From the NCBI RefSeq assembly GCF_035920365.1, contig NZ_CP109150.1, positions 3,596,001 through 3,660,000 on the forward strand: DNA of 64,000 nucleotides, written 5' to 3'. Position numbers and translations under genes: made by a program. Position 1 is the first letter of the stretch. Every line of letters begins with the position of its first letter. Shown here piece by piece: positions 41,532-49,634 of the stretch. The notes under the pieces were generated by a model. It made no database searches, was not told where the DNA came from, and saw only the letters and a list, made by a program, of their open reading frames with translations. Source of the DNA: Micromonospora sp. NBC_01740. Lineage in GTDB: Bacteria > Actinomycetota > Actinomycetes > Mycobacteriales > Micromonosporaceae.

Positions 41532-42815
41532 ATGAACATCTGCGTCGTCGCGCTGGGGAAGATCGGTCTGCCGCTCGCCGTGCAGTTCGCCACGAAGGGC
41601 CACCGGGTGATCGGTGCCGACGTCTCCGAGCGGGTCGTCGGGCTGGTCAACGACGGGGCGGTGCCCTTCCCGGGCGAGACCGACCTGGACGTCAAGCTCA
41701 AGGAGACCGTCGCCGCCGGGCTGCTGACCGCCACCACCGACACCGCCGCCGCGGTCGCCGAGTCCGAGGCGGTCGTGGTGGTCGTGCCGCTCTTCGTGGA
41801 CGCCGAGGGCGTGCCGGACTTCGGCTGGATGGACGACGCGACCCGCGCCATCGCCGCCGGCCTCAAGCCGGGCACCCTGGTCAGCTACGAGACCACCCTG
41901 CCGGTCGGCACCACCCGCAACCGCTGGGCGCCGATGCTCGAGGAGGGCTCGGGGCTGACCGCGGGCAAGGACTTCCACCTGGTCTTCAGCCCCGAGCGGG
42001 TGCTCACCGGCCGGGTCTTCGCCGACCTGCGCCGCTACCCGAAGCTGGTCGGCGGCGTCGACGAGGCGTCGGCGGAGCACGGCGTGCGCTTCTACGAGGC
42101 GGTGCTGGACTTCGACGAGCGGCCCGACCTGGCGCAGCCCAACGGCGTCTGGGACCTCGGCTCCGCCGAGGCGTCCGAGCTGGCCAAGCTGGCCGAGACC
42201 ACCTACCGAGACGTCAACATCGGGCTGGCCAACCAGTTCGCCCGGTTCGCCGACACCGTCGGCGTGGACGTCACCAAGGTCATCGCGGCGTGCAACACCC
42301 AGCCGTACAGCCACATCCACCAGCCGGGCATCGCGGTCGGCGGGCACTGCATCCCGATCTACCCCCGGATGTACCTGTGGAACGACCCGGCGGCCACCGT
42401 CGTCCGCTCGGCCCGCGAGGCCAACGCGGCCATGCCGGAGTACGCGGTGGACCTGCTCGCCGCCGCCTACGGCGACCTGACCGACGTCGGGGTGCTGGTG
42501 CTGGGCGCCGCCTACCGGGGCGGCGTCAAGGAGACGGCCTTCTCCGGTGTCTTCCCGACCGTGGACGCGCTGCGGCGGCGCGGTGCCCGGCCGTACGTCT
42601 CGGACCCGATGTACACCGCCGAGGAACTCACCGCGCACGGCCTGCCGCCGTACGACGGTGAGCCGCTCGGCGCGGCCGTCGTGCAGGCGGACCACGCGGA
42701 GTACCGCACCCTCAGCCCGGCCGACCTGCCCGGCGTGACCGTCCTGGTCGACGGCCGCCGGGTCACCGACGCGGCCCGCTGGGCCGGCGTGCGGCGGGTG
42801 GTCATCGGCGGCTGA
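41532..42815 (+). CDS. UDP-sugar 6-dehydrogenase (WbpA-like), 427 aa
   Basis: A UDP-glucose/UDP-GlcNAc dehydrogenase family member making a uronic acid sugar nucleotide with two NAD+. Rossmann motif ALGKIGLPLA is at residues 7-16. VSYETTLPVGTTR and FSPERVLTG are conserved. Lys/Asn of the central helix are in ELAKLAETTYRDVNI, and the catalytic Cys273 lies in GGHCIPIYP. The C-terminal UDP-binding domain starts near LVLGAAYRGGVKE. It resembles the UDP-GlcNAc/ManNAc branch more than Ugd. Four bases separate it from the GT2 gene, with AGGAGGAAA upstream of ATG at 41532. With WbpB/D/E-like genes nearby it probably feeds a diamino-uronic acid. Confidence 0.9.
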   Translation: MNICVVALGKIGLPLAVQFATKGHRVIGADVSERVVGLVNDGAVPFPGETDLDVKLKETVAAGLLTATTDTAAAVAESEAVVVVVPLFVDAEGVPDFGWMDDATRAIAAGLKPGTLVSYETTLPVGTTRNRWAPMLEEGSGLTAGKDFHLVFSPERVLTGRVFADLRRYPKLVGGVDEASAEHGVRFYEAVLDFDERPDLAQPNGVWDLGSAEASELAKLAETTYRDVNIGLANQFARFADTVGVDVTKVIAACNTQPYSHIHQPGIAVGGHCIPIYPRMYLWNDPAATVVRSAREANAAMPEYAVDLLAAAYGDLTDVGVLVLGAAYRGGVKETAFSGVFPTVDALRRRGARPYVSDPMYTAEELTAHGLPPYDGEPLGAAVVQADHAEYRTLSPADLPGVTVLVDGRRVTDAARWAGVRRVVIGG

Positions 42816-42829
42816 TCCGCCGTCGCGTC

Positions 42830-42863
42830 ACGGGGCCCCGGTCGACAACGGCCGGGGCCCCGT
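42830..42863 (+). terminator. Hairpin terminator after the UDP-sugar dehydrogenase
   Basis: A perfect 12-bp stem, ACGGGGCCCCGG with CCGGGGCCCCGT, around a 10-base loop starts 14 bases after the stop codon. It ends the GT4-GT2-dehydrogenase transcription unit. Confidence 0.75.
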
Positions 42864-42984
42864 CGCGTCGAGCGGGGTGCCGCCGTGGCCCGCTGGTGGG
42901 CTGCGCGACACCCCGGCAATACTCGAAGGACATGCCACGTTAAGGTCGCACCTGCCCGGATTCGCCGGTGATCGATAGGGGAGT

Positions 42985-44736
42985 GTGTCTTTGTTCAGCA
43001 AACTGCGCAGGCAGCCGGACGCCGGCCTCATCGGCGCGCTACTGCTGTCGTACGCCGTCATGGTGCTGGCCGGGGCCCTCGGCTGGATGATCCCCTTCGC
43101 GGTCGCCGGCCTGGCCGTGGCCGCCGGTGAACTCACCCTGCTGCGCCGCCCGGCGGGCGGGGTACTGCTGGACAAGGCCGGGATCGGGAGCCTGTACCGG
43201 CACCTGGCCCGGGACCTGGCGGTCGTCCTGCTGATCGTGACGACGGTCCGCCCCGGCCCGACGGCGCTGGTCCTGGTGCTGCTGCTGCCTGCGGCGCTGC
43301 TGGCGCTCGCCCTCGGCACGGGGGTGCTGGCGCGCCTCGGCGAGCGGGGCGCCGCCGCCGTCGCCTTCGTCCGCAACATCGAGGTCGGGCGGTCCTCCGG
43401 GGCGCCCCGACCGCCGGCCTGGGCCGTCGCCCTCGAGGGCGACCTGCTGCCCCTGCTCAACCTGCTGCTGGTGCCGGCGGCCGTGGTCGCGGTGCTGGCC
43501 GACGACGTGGCGCCGGTGGTGCTCACCGCGGCGGTCACCCTGGTGGCGGGGGCGCTGGTCGCCGCCGTGCTCGCGCTGACCTGGCTGCGCGGGCGCGGCC
43601 GGGCCACCTCGGCGCTGCCGGCCGTGCAGAGCTGGCTCGCCCGCGAGCAGCCGGACCTGGCGCTCTACTTCGCCGGCCCCGTCAAGGACGTCTACCAGGC
43701 CAACATGTGGCTCGCCCCGGTCGAGGCGACCGGCCGGCGGGCGGTGGTGCTGATGCGCCAGGAGGAGGCGTTCCGGGCGCTCGCCGACACCCGCCTGCCG
43801 GTGGTCTGCGTACCCGCCGGCACCGACTTCATGAACCTCGAACTGGGCAGCCTCCGGGCCGCCCTCTACGTGGCGAACGTCGGCGCCAACATCCACCTGC
43901 TGCGCGAGCCGGGCGTGAAGCACGTCTTCGTCGGCCACGGCGACAGCGACAAGCAGGCCAGCGTCAACCCCTACAGCAAGGTGTACGACGAGGTCTGGGT
44001 GGCCGGTCCGGCGGGGCGGGAACGCTACGCCCTCAGCGGCGTCGGCGTGCTCGACCGCGACATCGTCGAGATCGGCCGGCCGCAGCTGGCCGGCGTGCAC
44101 ACCTTCGGCTCGACGGCCACGGAGCGACCGTTCACCGTGCTCTACGCCCCGACCTGGGAGGGCTGGCTGGAGGAGGAGGTCTACCACACCTCCGTGGTGC
44201 TGATGGGCGAGCGGATCGTCGCCGGCCTGCTGGCGACCCCCGGGGTGCGGGTGATCTACAAGCCGCACCCGCTCACCGGCAGCCGGTCGGCGAAGGCCCG
44301 GTCGGCCAACGACCGGATCATCCGTCGGATCCGGGCCGCCGGCGGGCAGAGCGACGCGACCTCGCTGGCCGGCGACGCGCACCTCGTGGTCAGCGGCCGG
44401 GCGCCGGGGCTGTTCGACTGCTTCAACCAGACCGACCTGCTGGTCAGCGACATCTCCAGCGTCGTCTCGGACTTCATGCAGAGCCAGCGGCCGTACGTCG
44501 TGGCGAACCCGGCCGGGGTGCCCGAGGACGAGTTCCGCCGCCGGTACCCCACCGCGCGGGCCGCGTACCTGCTCGGTGCGGACTGCGGGGAGCTGCCGAA
44601 GATCGTCGCGGTGACCCGGGCCGGTGACGACCCGATGACCGAGGCGCGTCGGGAGCTGAAGACGTACCTGCTGGGCCCGGACGAGCCGAACGCGATGGAC
44701 CGGTTCCGGGCGGAGGTCGACCGGCTCTGCGGCTGA
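42985..44736 (+). CDS. Second TagF-like glycerophosphotransferase, 583 aa
   Basis: A paralogue of the enzyme at 20885, sharing membrane segments in the first 200 residues and a CDP-glycerol glycerophosphotransferase domain: FVGHGDSDKQASVNPYSKVY, IVEIGRPQLAGV, VLYAPTWEGWLEEE, VIYKPHPLTGS and LLVSDISSVVSDFMQSQRPY. Overall similarity is moderate, so the two are likely to add different units (primer versus polymer) or act on different polymers. I chose the GTG at 42985; TTG at 42991 has better spacing from AGGGGAG and is a real alternative. It is flanked by terminators on both sides, so it is monocistronic. Confidence 0.87.
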   Translation: MSLFSKLRRQPDAGLIGALLLSYAVMVLAGALGWMIPFAVAGLAVAAGELTLLRRPAGGVLLDKAGIGSLYRHLARDLAVVLLIVTTVRPGPTALVLVLLLPAALLALALGTGVLARLGERGAAAVAFVRNIEVGRSSGAPRPPAWAVALEGDLLPLLNLLLVPAAVVAVLADDVAPVVLTAAVTLVAGALVAAVLALTWLRGRGRATSALPAVQSWLAREQPDLALYFAGPVKDVYQANMWLAPVEATGRRAVVLMRQEEAFRALADTRLPVVCVPAGTDFMNLELGSLRAALYVANVGANIHLLREPGVKHVFVGHGDSDKQASVNPYSKVYDEVWVAGPAGRERYALSGVGVLDRDIVEIGRPQLAGVHTFGSTATERPFTVLYAPTWEGWLEEEVYHTSVVLMGERIVAGLLATPGVRVIYKPHPLTGSRSAKARSANDRIIRRIRAAGGQSDATSLAGDAHLVVSGRAPGLFDCFNQTDLLVSDISSVVSDFMQSQRPYVVANPAGVPEDEFRRRYPTARAAYLLGADCGELPKIVAVTRAGDDPMTEARRELKTYLLGPDEPNAMDRFRAEVDRLCG

Positions 44737-44742
44737 CGCGTC

Positions 44743-44787
44743 GACGCGGGGGCGGTGTCCGGTGGTGCCGGTCACCGCCCCCGCGTC
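44743..44787. terminator. Bidirectional hairpin terminator
   Basis: A perfect 15-bp stem, GACGCGGGGGCGGTG with CACCGCCCCCGCGTC, lies between the convergent glycerophosphotransferase and acetyltransferase genes, seven and six bases from their ends. Confidence 0.8.
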
Positions 44788-44793
44788 GTCCGT

Positions 44794-45336
44794 TCAGCCC
44801 CGCTGCGGCGGGTTCTCCACGTCCCGCGAGACGACCTCGCCGCGCTCGTCGACCCAGCCCTTCGGGCGCGCCGGGTTGCCGGCGACCAGCTGGTACGGCG
44901 CCACGTCCCGGGTCACCACGGAGCCGGCCGCGATCATCGCGTACTCGCCGACCTCGATGCCGCAGACGAGAGTGGCGTTGGCGCCGATCGAGGCGCCCCG
45001 GCGGACCAGGGTCGGCGTGATCGTCCAGTCCGGATTCTGCGCCCGGGGCCGGAAGTCGTTGGTGAAGACCGCGCACGGGCCGACGAAGACCTCGTCCTCG
45101 ATGGTGACGCCCTGGTACACCGAGACGTTGTTCTGGATCTTGACCAGGTCGCCGACCGTCACGCCGGCGTCGACGTACACGTTGCGGCCGATGACGCAGC
45201 CGGCGCCGACCTGCGCCGAGGACCGGATGTGGGCAAGGTGCCAGACCTTCGTGCCGTCGCCGACGCGGGCACCCTCCTCGACGTCGGCCGTCGGGTGGAC
45301 GAAGACGGAGGGGGGCAGGGAACTGCTGTCAGTCAT
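44794..45336 (-). CDS. Left-handed beta-helix N-acetyltransferase (WbpD-like), 180 aa
   Basis: A hexapeptide-repeat acetyltransferase. Isoleucine-patch repeats run from about residue 18 to 150 (GDGTKVWHLAHI, GAGCVIGRNVYVDAGVTVGD, KIQNNVSVYQGVTIED, GANATLVCGIEVGEYAMIAA), and GNPARPKGWV closes the helix. This pattern, with NDFRPRAQNPDW, matches WbpD/WlbB enzymes that acetylate the 3-amino group of UDP-GlcNAc(3NH2)A. It would give UDP-2,3-diacetamido-2,3-dideoxy-glucuronic acid when combined with the WbpA-, WbpB- and WbpE-like products in this region. It is convergent with the second TagF-like gene. Confidence 0.88.
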   Translation of the reverse strand: MTDSSSLPPSVFVHPTADVEEGARVGDGTKVWHLAHIRSSAQVGAGCVIGRNVYVDAGVTVGDLVKIQNNVSVYQGVTIEDEVFVGPCAVFTNDFRPRAQNPDWTITPTLVRRGASIGANATLVCGIEVGEYAMIAAGSVVTRDVAPYQLVAGNPARPKGWVDERGEVVSRDVENPPQRG

Positions 45337-45495
45337 CCTTCAACTCGCATGGCTCGGGGCGCGGCGTCGCGCCGTCGGTGATCCGCGTCGGCGTACGCCG
45401 GGCGGGCGTCGATCGCGCGGATCGGTTCTGCCACACCCGCCCCGGGGCGCGCGGGCGAGGCCGGGGGAGCGGACTCGGCGTAGCATAGCGACCCG

Positions 45496-45834
45496 TCAGG
45501 CGAGCAGCGCCGCCACCGCGTCGGCGACCGGCAGGTCCGCCGGCAGCGCGTCGGCGGCCATCACGGCGGGCACCGGCAGCGGGCCGTACAGGTGCGGGAA
45601 GAGCGCCCCGTCGCGCGACGGCTCCCAGCGCAGCGCGTCGCCCAGCCGGTCCGGGTCCACCGTCAGCAGGGTCAGCCCGGTGGCGCCCGCGAAGTACCGC
45701 CGGGCCGTACCGACCACCTGGTCGGCGCCGGAGAGGTGGATGAACCCGGACTGCCGGTCCAGCGCCGTACCGTCGAGGTGGCCGGCGGCCAGCGCGTCGT
45801 CCCACTCGGTGGTGGTGAGGAGCTTGTAGATCAC
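45496..45834 (-). CDS. DUF952 family protein, 112 aa
   Basis: A small soluble protein that matches the DUF952 layout: IYKLLTTTEWDDALAAG at the N-terminus, the signature SGFIHLSGADQVVGTARRYF, then LLTVDPDRLG and LFPHLYGPLPVPAV. The family has an ADP-ribosyltransferase-like look in some comparisons, but its function is unproven. The length is normal. It lies about 160 bases upstream of the WbpD-like gene on the same strand, and no obvious link is visible. Confidence 0.85.
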   Translation of the reverse strand: MIYKLLTTTEWDDALAAGHLDGTALDRQSGFIHLSGADQVVGTARRYFAGATGLTLLTVDPDRLGDALRWEPSRDGALFPHLYGPLPVPAVMAADALPADLPVADAVAALLA

Positions 45835-45948
45835 CCCGGCAGCCTACGCGCGGCCGGTCCCGCCGGCGGCCGTCCCGGTTTCCCGGTACCGCCCCGGTGC
45901 CCGCCGCCGCCCGGCATGCTCGGGGCAGCGGGCCGCGGAGGGATGGCG

Positions 45949-46260
45949 ATGGAGAGCTACGACGAGGACTGGACCGACAGCCAGCGGGCGCTGTACGACG
46001 AGTGCCACCGGGCGGGCGGCGAGTGGGCCGGCGACCCGGACACCCCGACCGAGGACGTGCAGCACGTGATCAACCTCGGCCAGGCGGACGACGACACCCT
46101 CCCGGACGCCGAGATCGACTATCCACCCCTGGTCGACGCGGTCACCCAGGCCACCGGCGAGATCGTCACCAGCGTGCCCGCCAGCCACCACGACCCCGGC
46201 TTCCGGGGCTTCGTCGACGGGGTCCGCGACGCCACGGCCGACGAGGTCTTCGGTCTCTGA
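45949..46260 (+). CDS. Small acidic hypothetical protein, 103 aa
   Basis: Begins MESYDEDWTDSQRALYDECH; rich in Asp and Glu, with no membrane segment. I chose the ATG at 45949 because GGAGGG sits six bases before it; the ATG at 45943 directly abuts that RBS. I recognise no domain. It is upstream of, and on the same strand as, the response-regulator gene (132-base gap). Confidence 0.65.
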   Translation: MESYDEDWTDSQRALYDECHRAGGEWAGDPDTPTEDVQHVINLGQADDDTLPDAEIDYPPLVDAVTQATGEIVTSVPASHHDPGFRGFVDGVRDATADEVFGL

Positions 46261-46355
46261 TCCGGCCGGCCTGCCCCGCCGGGGGCGGGCCGCACCTCCG
46301 ACCGGGGAGCGGTCGGCGTGGGACCGGCCCTCCCGCCGCGAGCGGGTTTCTGCCA

Positions 46356-46383
46356 CCATTCGGGTCGACAAGCCGACGAATGG
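46356..46383 (+). promoter_or_regulatory. Inverted repeat upstream of the response-regulator gene
   Basis: CCATTCG and CGAATGG form a perfect 7-bp dyad with a 14-base spacer that contains a further TCG/CGA pair. It ends nine bases before the GTG of the response regulator. It could be an autoregulatory site or an mRNA hairpin; its partner protein is unknown. Confidence 0.4.
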
Positions 46384-46392
46384 GGGCCCCGG

Positions 46393-47049
46393 GTGCGCAT
46401 CCTGCTGGTCGAGGACGACCGCCGGGTGGCCGCCGCGCTCTCCTCCGCCCTCACCCGCCGGGGGTACGAGGTGGAGCACGCCGCGACCGTCGCCGCGGCC
46501 CTCTGTGCCGCCCCCTGCGACCTGGTGCTGCTGGACCTGACCCTGCCCGACGGCGACGGCACCGACCTGTGCCGGGAGCTGCGGCGGCGCAGCAGCCAGC
46601 TCGGCATCATCGCGGTGACCGCCCGGGGCGAGGAACGGGACCGGGTGCTCGGCCTGCGGCTCGGCGCGGACGACTACGTGGTCAAGCCGTTCTCCATGAC
46701 CGAACTCCAGGCGCGCATCGAGGCGGTGCTGCGCCGCGCGGCGCACGCCGTGCCGGAGCGCAACCTGATCGAGGTGGGGCCCGTACGCGTCGACGTGGCC
46801 GCCCGGACGGTCACCGTCGGGGGCCGGCCGGTGGCGCTGACCCGCAAGGAGTTCGACGTCCTGCTCTCCCTGGCCCGGCAGCCCGGCGTGGCGGTGGCCC
46901 GGGAACGGATCCTGCTCGACGCCTGGGGCTCGACCTGGGGCGACGGGCACACGGTCGAGGTGCACGTCGGCTCGCTGCGTGGCAAGCTGGGCGACCCCGG
47001 CCTGGTGGAGACCGTACGCGGGGTCGGCTACCGCCTGCGCGGCGAGTGA
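46393..47049 (+). CDS. OmpR/PhoB-type response regulator, 218 aa
   Basis: A DNA-binding two-component regulator. The receiver domain has the acidic pair VEDD (residues 6-9), phospho-acceptor Asp48 in LVLLDLTLPDGDG, the Thr switch in IIAVTARGEE and Lys in DDYVVKPFS. The winged-helix output domain has VALTRKEFDVLLSLARQPG and EVHVGSLRGKLG, ending VRGVGYRLRGE. GTG at 46393 gives the usual MRILLVEDD start; the open frame upstream lacks protein character. The histidine kinase gene begins nine bases after its stop, so the pair is one operon. Confidence 0.93.
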   Translation: MRILLVEDDRRVAAALSSALTRRGYEVEHAATVAAALCAAPCDLVLLDLTLPDGDGTDLCRELRRRSSQLGIIAVTARGEERDRVLGLRLGADDYVVKPFSMTELQARIEAVLRRAAHAVPERNLIEVGPVRVDVAARTVTVGGRPVALTRKEFDVLLSLARQPGVAVARERILLDAWGSTWGDGHTVEVHVGSLRGKLGDPGLVETVRGVGYRLRGE

Positions 47050-47058
47050 GGGGACGCC

Positions 47059-48513
47059 GTGCGACGTCGGCTGGTGATCAGCTATCTGCTGTTGATGGTG
47101 CTGGTGCTGATCGCGTTGGAGACCCCGCTGGCGATCACCCTGGCGAACCGGGAGACCGACCGGGTACGCGCCGACCGGCTCGCCGACGCCACCCGGTTCG
47201 CCTCGCTGGCTGGTCCGGCGCTGCGCGGCGGCACCCCCGGCCCGCTCGCCAACGAGCTGCGCAGCTACGACGCCCTGTACGACATCGGTGCGGCGGTGGT
47301 CGACCGGGAGCGTCGGACGGTGGCGGCCTCCGGGAGCTGGCGGATGGCCCCGGGTTCCCGCGAGGCGTTGGACATGGCGCTCTCCGGCCAGCAGGCCAGC
47401 GGGCCGGACTCGGTCTGGCCGTGGGTCGACGGGCCGATCGTCGTGGCGGTGCCGATCAACGACGGTGGCGAGGTGCTCGGGGCGGTGGTCATCACCACCC
47501 CCGCCGATCCGGTCCGGCGGGCCGTGACCGTCTGGTGGCTGGCGCTGGCCGGAACGGGGCTGCTCGCCGTGCTGGCCTGCGTGCTGACCGCGTTCGGGCT
47601 GGCCGGCTGGGTATTGCGCCCGGTCACCGAGCTGGACGCGGTCACCCATGAGATCGCCGAGGGGGACCGTGGCGCACGGGTGCAGCACCGGCTCGGCCCG
47701 CCGGAACTGCGTCGCCTGGCGACCAGCTTCAACCACATGGCCGACGTCGTCTCCGACGTGATGGACCGGCAGCGGGCGTTCGTCGCACACGCCAGCCACC
47801 AACTGCGCAACCCGCTGACCGCGCTGCGGCTGCGCGTGGAGGAGCTGGGGCCGAGCCTCACCGACGCGGACGGGCGTGCCGAGCACCAACTGGCCCTGGA
47901 GGAGACCGACCGGCTGGCCCTCGTGCTGGACGCGCTGCTGACCCTGGCCCGCGCGGAGCGGCGGGAGAACCAGCGGGTCACCGTCGACGCGGCGGCCGTC
48001 GCCGCGTCCCGGGTGGCCGCCTGGGAGCCGCTCGCCCGGCACCACCGCATCACCCTCCGGCTGGTGGCCGGGGACGCCCCGGCGTACGCGCGGACCGTGC
48101 CGACCGCCATCGACCAGGCCCTGGACGCGCTGATTGACAACGGGGTCAAGTTCAGCGACGCCGGTGGCGAGGTGACGGTGACCGTCCGGCACGACGGCGA
48201 CGGCACCGCGCTGGAGGTCCGGGACACCGGGCCGGGCATGACGGCGAGCCAGCTCGGACAGGCGACCGAGCGGTTCTGGCGGGCCCCGGAGGTGCAGAAC
48301 ATCGACGGGGCCGGGCTGGGCCTCACCATCGTCGCCGTGCTGGTCGACGCCTCGGACGGGCGGCTCACCATGCGCGGGGGCGAGCCGCGCGGCCTGGTCG
48401 CCGGCCTCTGGTTCCCCGCCCCCGCCGACGCCGCTCCCGCCGCGTCGGGCCGCGACGGCGCTCCCGCGTCGCCCCGCGCCACCGGGCAGCTCGACAGCGG
48501 CGTCGGGGTGTAG
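47059..48513 (+). CDS. HAMP-containing sensor histidine kinase, 484 aa
   Basis: Membrane sensor partner of the response regulator. Transmembrane segments are at about 7-28 and 158-185, enclosing an extracytoplasmic sensor of about 125 residues. Then come a HAMP linker (WVLRPVTELDAVTHEIAEGD), the H-box with His247 in AHASHQLRNPLTALR, and the ATPase with N-box IDNGVKFSDAG, G1 VRDTGPGM and G2 GAGLGLTIV. The tail is disordered. Its end is 10 bases from the convergent TAXI-lipoprotein gene; similar sets pair a kinase with a periplasmic-type ligand receptor, so it may sense the TAXI ligand. Confidence 0.92.
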   Translation: MRRRLVISYLLLMVLVLIALETPLAITLANRETDRVRADRLADATRFASLAGPALRGGTPGPLANELRSYDALYDIGAAVVDRERRTVAASGSWRMAPGSREALDMALSGQQASGPDSVWPWVDGPIVVAVPINDGGEVLGAVVITTPADPVRRAVTVWWLALAGTGLLAVLACVLTAFGLAGWVLRPVTELDAVTHEIAEGDRGARVQHRLGPPELRRLATSFNHMADVVSDVMDRQRAFVAHASHQLRNPLTALRLRVEELGPSLTDADGRAEHQLALEETDRLALVLDALLTLARAERRENQRVTVDAAAVAASRVAAWEPLARHHRITLRLVAGDAPAYARTVPTAIDQALDALIDNGVKFSDAGGEVTVTVRHDGDGTALEVRDTGPGMTASQLGQATERFWRAPEVQNIDGAGLGLTIVAVLVDASDGRLTMRGGEPRGLVAGLWFPAPADAAPAASGRDGAPASPRATGQLDSGVGV

Positions 48514-48523
48514 CGGCGGCGGG

Positions 48524-49489
48524 TCAGGGCTTGGCGGCGCGGTACCAGTCGGCGGCGCCGGGGTGCAGCGGCAGGGGCGCGGTGGCGATGGCCGAGCGGG
48601 GGCTCATCCGGCCGGCGGCCGGATGCGCGGCGGCCAACTCCTGGCGGCGTTCCATCAGCAGCCGGGTCACCTCCCGGATCAGGGGCGTCGGCAGGTCGGC
48701 CCGGACGATCAGGAAGTTCGGGTTGGCCACCGTGGTCACCGGGTCGGTGCCGTACACCGAGCGGGGGATGTCGCGGGAGACGTAGACCTCCGGGTTGCTC
48801 TCGCGGAGCGGCCCGGTCCACTCGCCGAGGTCGACGATCCGGGTCGCGCTGTCGTCCGTGAGCTGCTCCAGCGCCCTGACCGGCAGCCCGCCGGAGAAGA
48901 AGAACGCGTCGATCGTGCCGGCCCGCAGCGCCGCGACCGAGTCGTCGAGGCCGAGGTGCTCCTGGCGTACCCGGTCACCACCGAGGCGGGCCACCTCCAG
49001 CAGCCGGACGGCGGTGATCTCGGTGCCGGAGCCGGGCGCGCCCACGGACACCCGCCGCCCGCGCAGGTCGTTCAGGGTGCGGACGGGACCGCCGGCGGTG
49101 GTGACCAGGTGCAGCAGATCGTCGTAGACCCGGGCGACCGCGACCACGGACGGGTGCGTCGCCGGCGCCGCCGGCAGCACGTCGGCCTGGGTGAAACCCA
49201 GCTCGGCCTGGCCGGAGCCGACCAGCCGGACGTTCTCCGCCGAGGCGGCGGTCACCACCACGCTGGCCCGGACGTCCGGCAGCTCCCGGTTGAGCACGGC
49301 GGCCAGGGACTGCCCGAAGGCGTGGTAGACCGCCGTCGGGCTGCCGGTCGCGATCCGGATCCGTACCGGTGGCTCGGGAGCGTCCTGGCAGCCGGCGACG
49401 CCGGGCAACGCCACCACCAGCAGCAGCGCCAGCAGCGCCGGCGGGTGGACACGGCGCGGGCGGACACGGCGGAACCCGGTGCGACTCAC
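48524..49489 (-). CDS. TAXI-family TRAP solute-binding lipoprotein, 321 aa
   Basis: An extracytoplasmic solute-binding protein. A basic N-terminus and hydrophobic core lead to the lipobox GVAGC, so it is probably lipid-anchored. The mature protein shows TAXI marks: IRIATGSPTAVYHAFGQSLA, AENVRLVGSGQAELGFTQAD, GRRVSVGAPGSGTEITAVRLL and IDAFFFSGGLP. No TRAP permease genes are in the window, so it may act as an orphan sensor for the convergent kinase rather than in transport. GTG at 49489 gives a normal-length signal peptide; the open frame upstream adds an unlikely arginine-rich extension. The RBS is weak. Confidence 0.82.
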   Translation of the reverse strand: MSRTGFRRVRPRRVHPPALLALLLVVALPGVAGCQDAPEPPVRIRIATGSPTAVYHAFGQSLAAVLNRELPDVRASVVVTAASAENVRLVGSGQAELGFTQADVLPAAPATHPSVVAVARVYDDLLHLVTTAGGPVRTLNDLRGRRVSVGAPGSGTEITAVRLLEVARLGGDRVRQEHLGLDDSVAALRAGTIDAFFFSGGLPVRALEQLTDDSATRIVDLGEWTGPLRESNPEVYVSRDIPRSVYGTDPVTTVANPNFLIVRADLPTPLIREVTRLLMERRQELAAAHPAAGRMSPRSAIATAPLPLHPGAADWYRAAKP

Positions 49490-49634
49490 GCGCTGCACTC
49501 TGCGCCGTGCGGGCCGTCGCCGCAACCCGCCGCCCACCGACCGGGCTAGGAACCCGGCGGGTGTCGGTGACGATGGTCAGCTCGCTGCGGTACGCGACCG
49601 GTCCGCAGCGCCGCCGAACGTGCTCACCCGGCAA

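Noticed and set aside
45337..45495. TAGCAT/TATGCT at 45483-45490 as the promoter of the WbpD-like gene
   Set aside because: It lies about 150 bases from the start, has no -35 partner, and is nearly palindromic by chance, so it was not listed as a feature.
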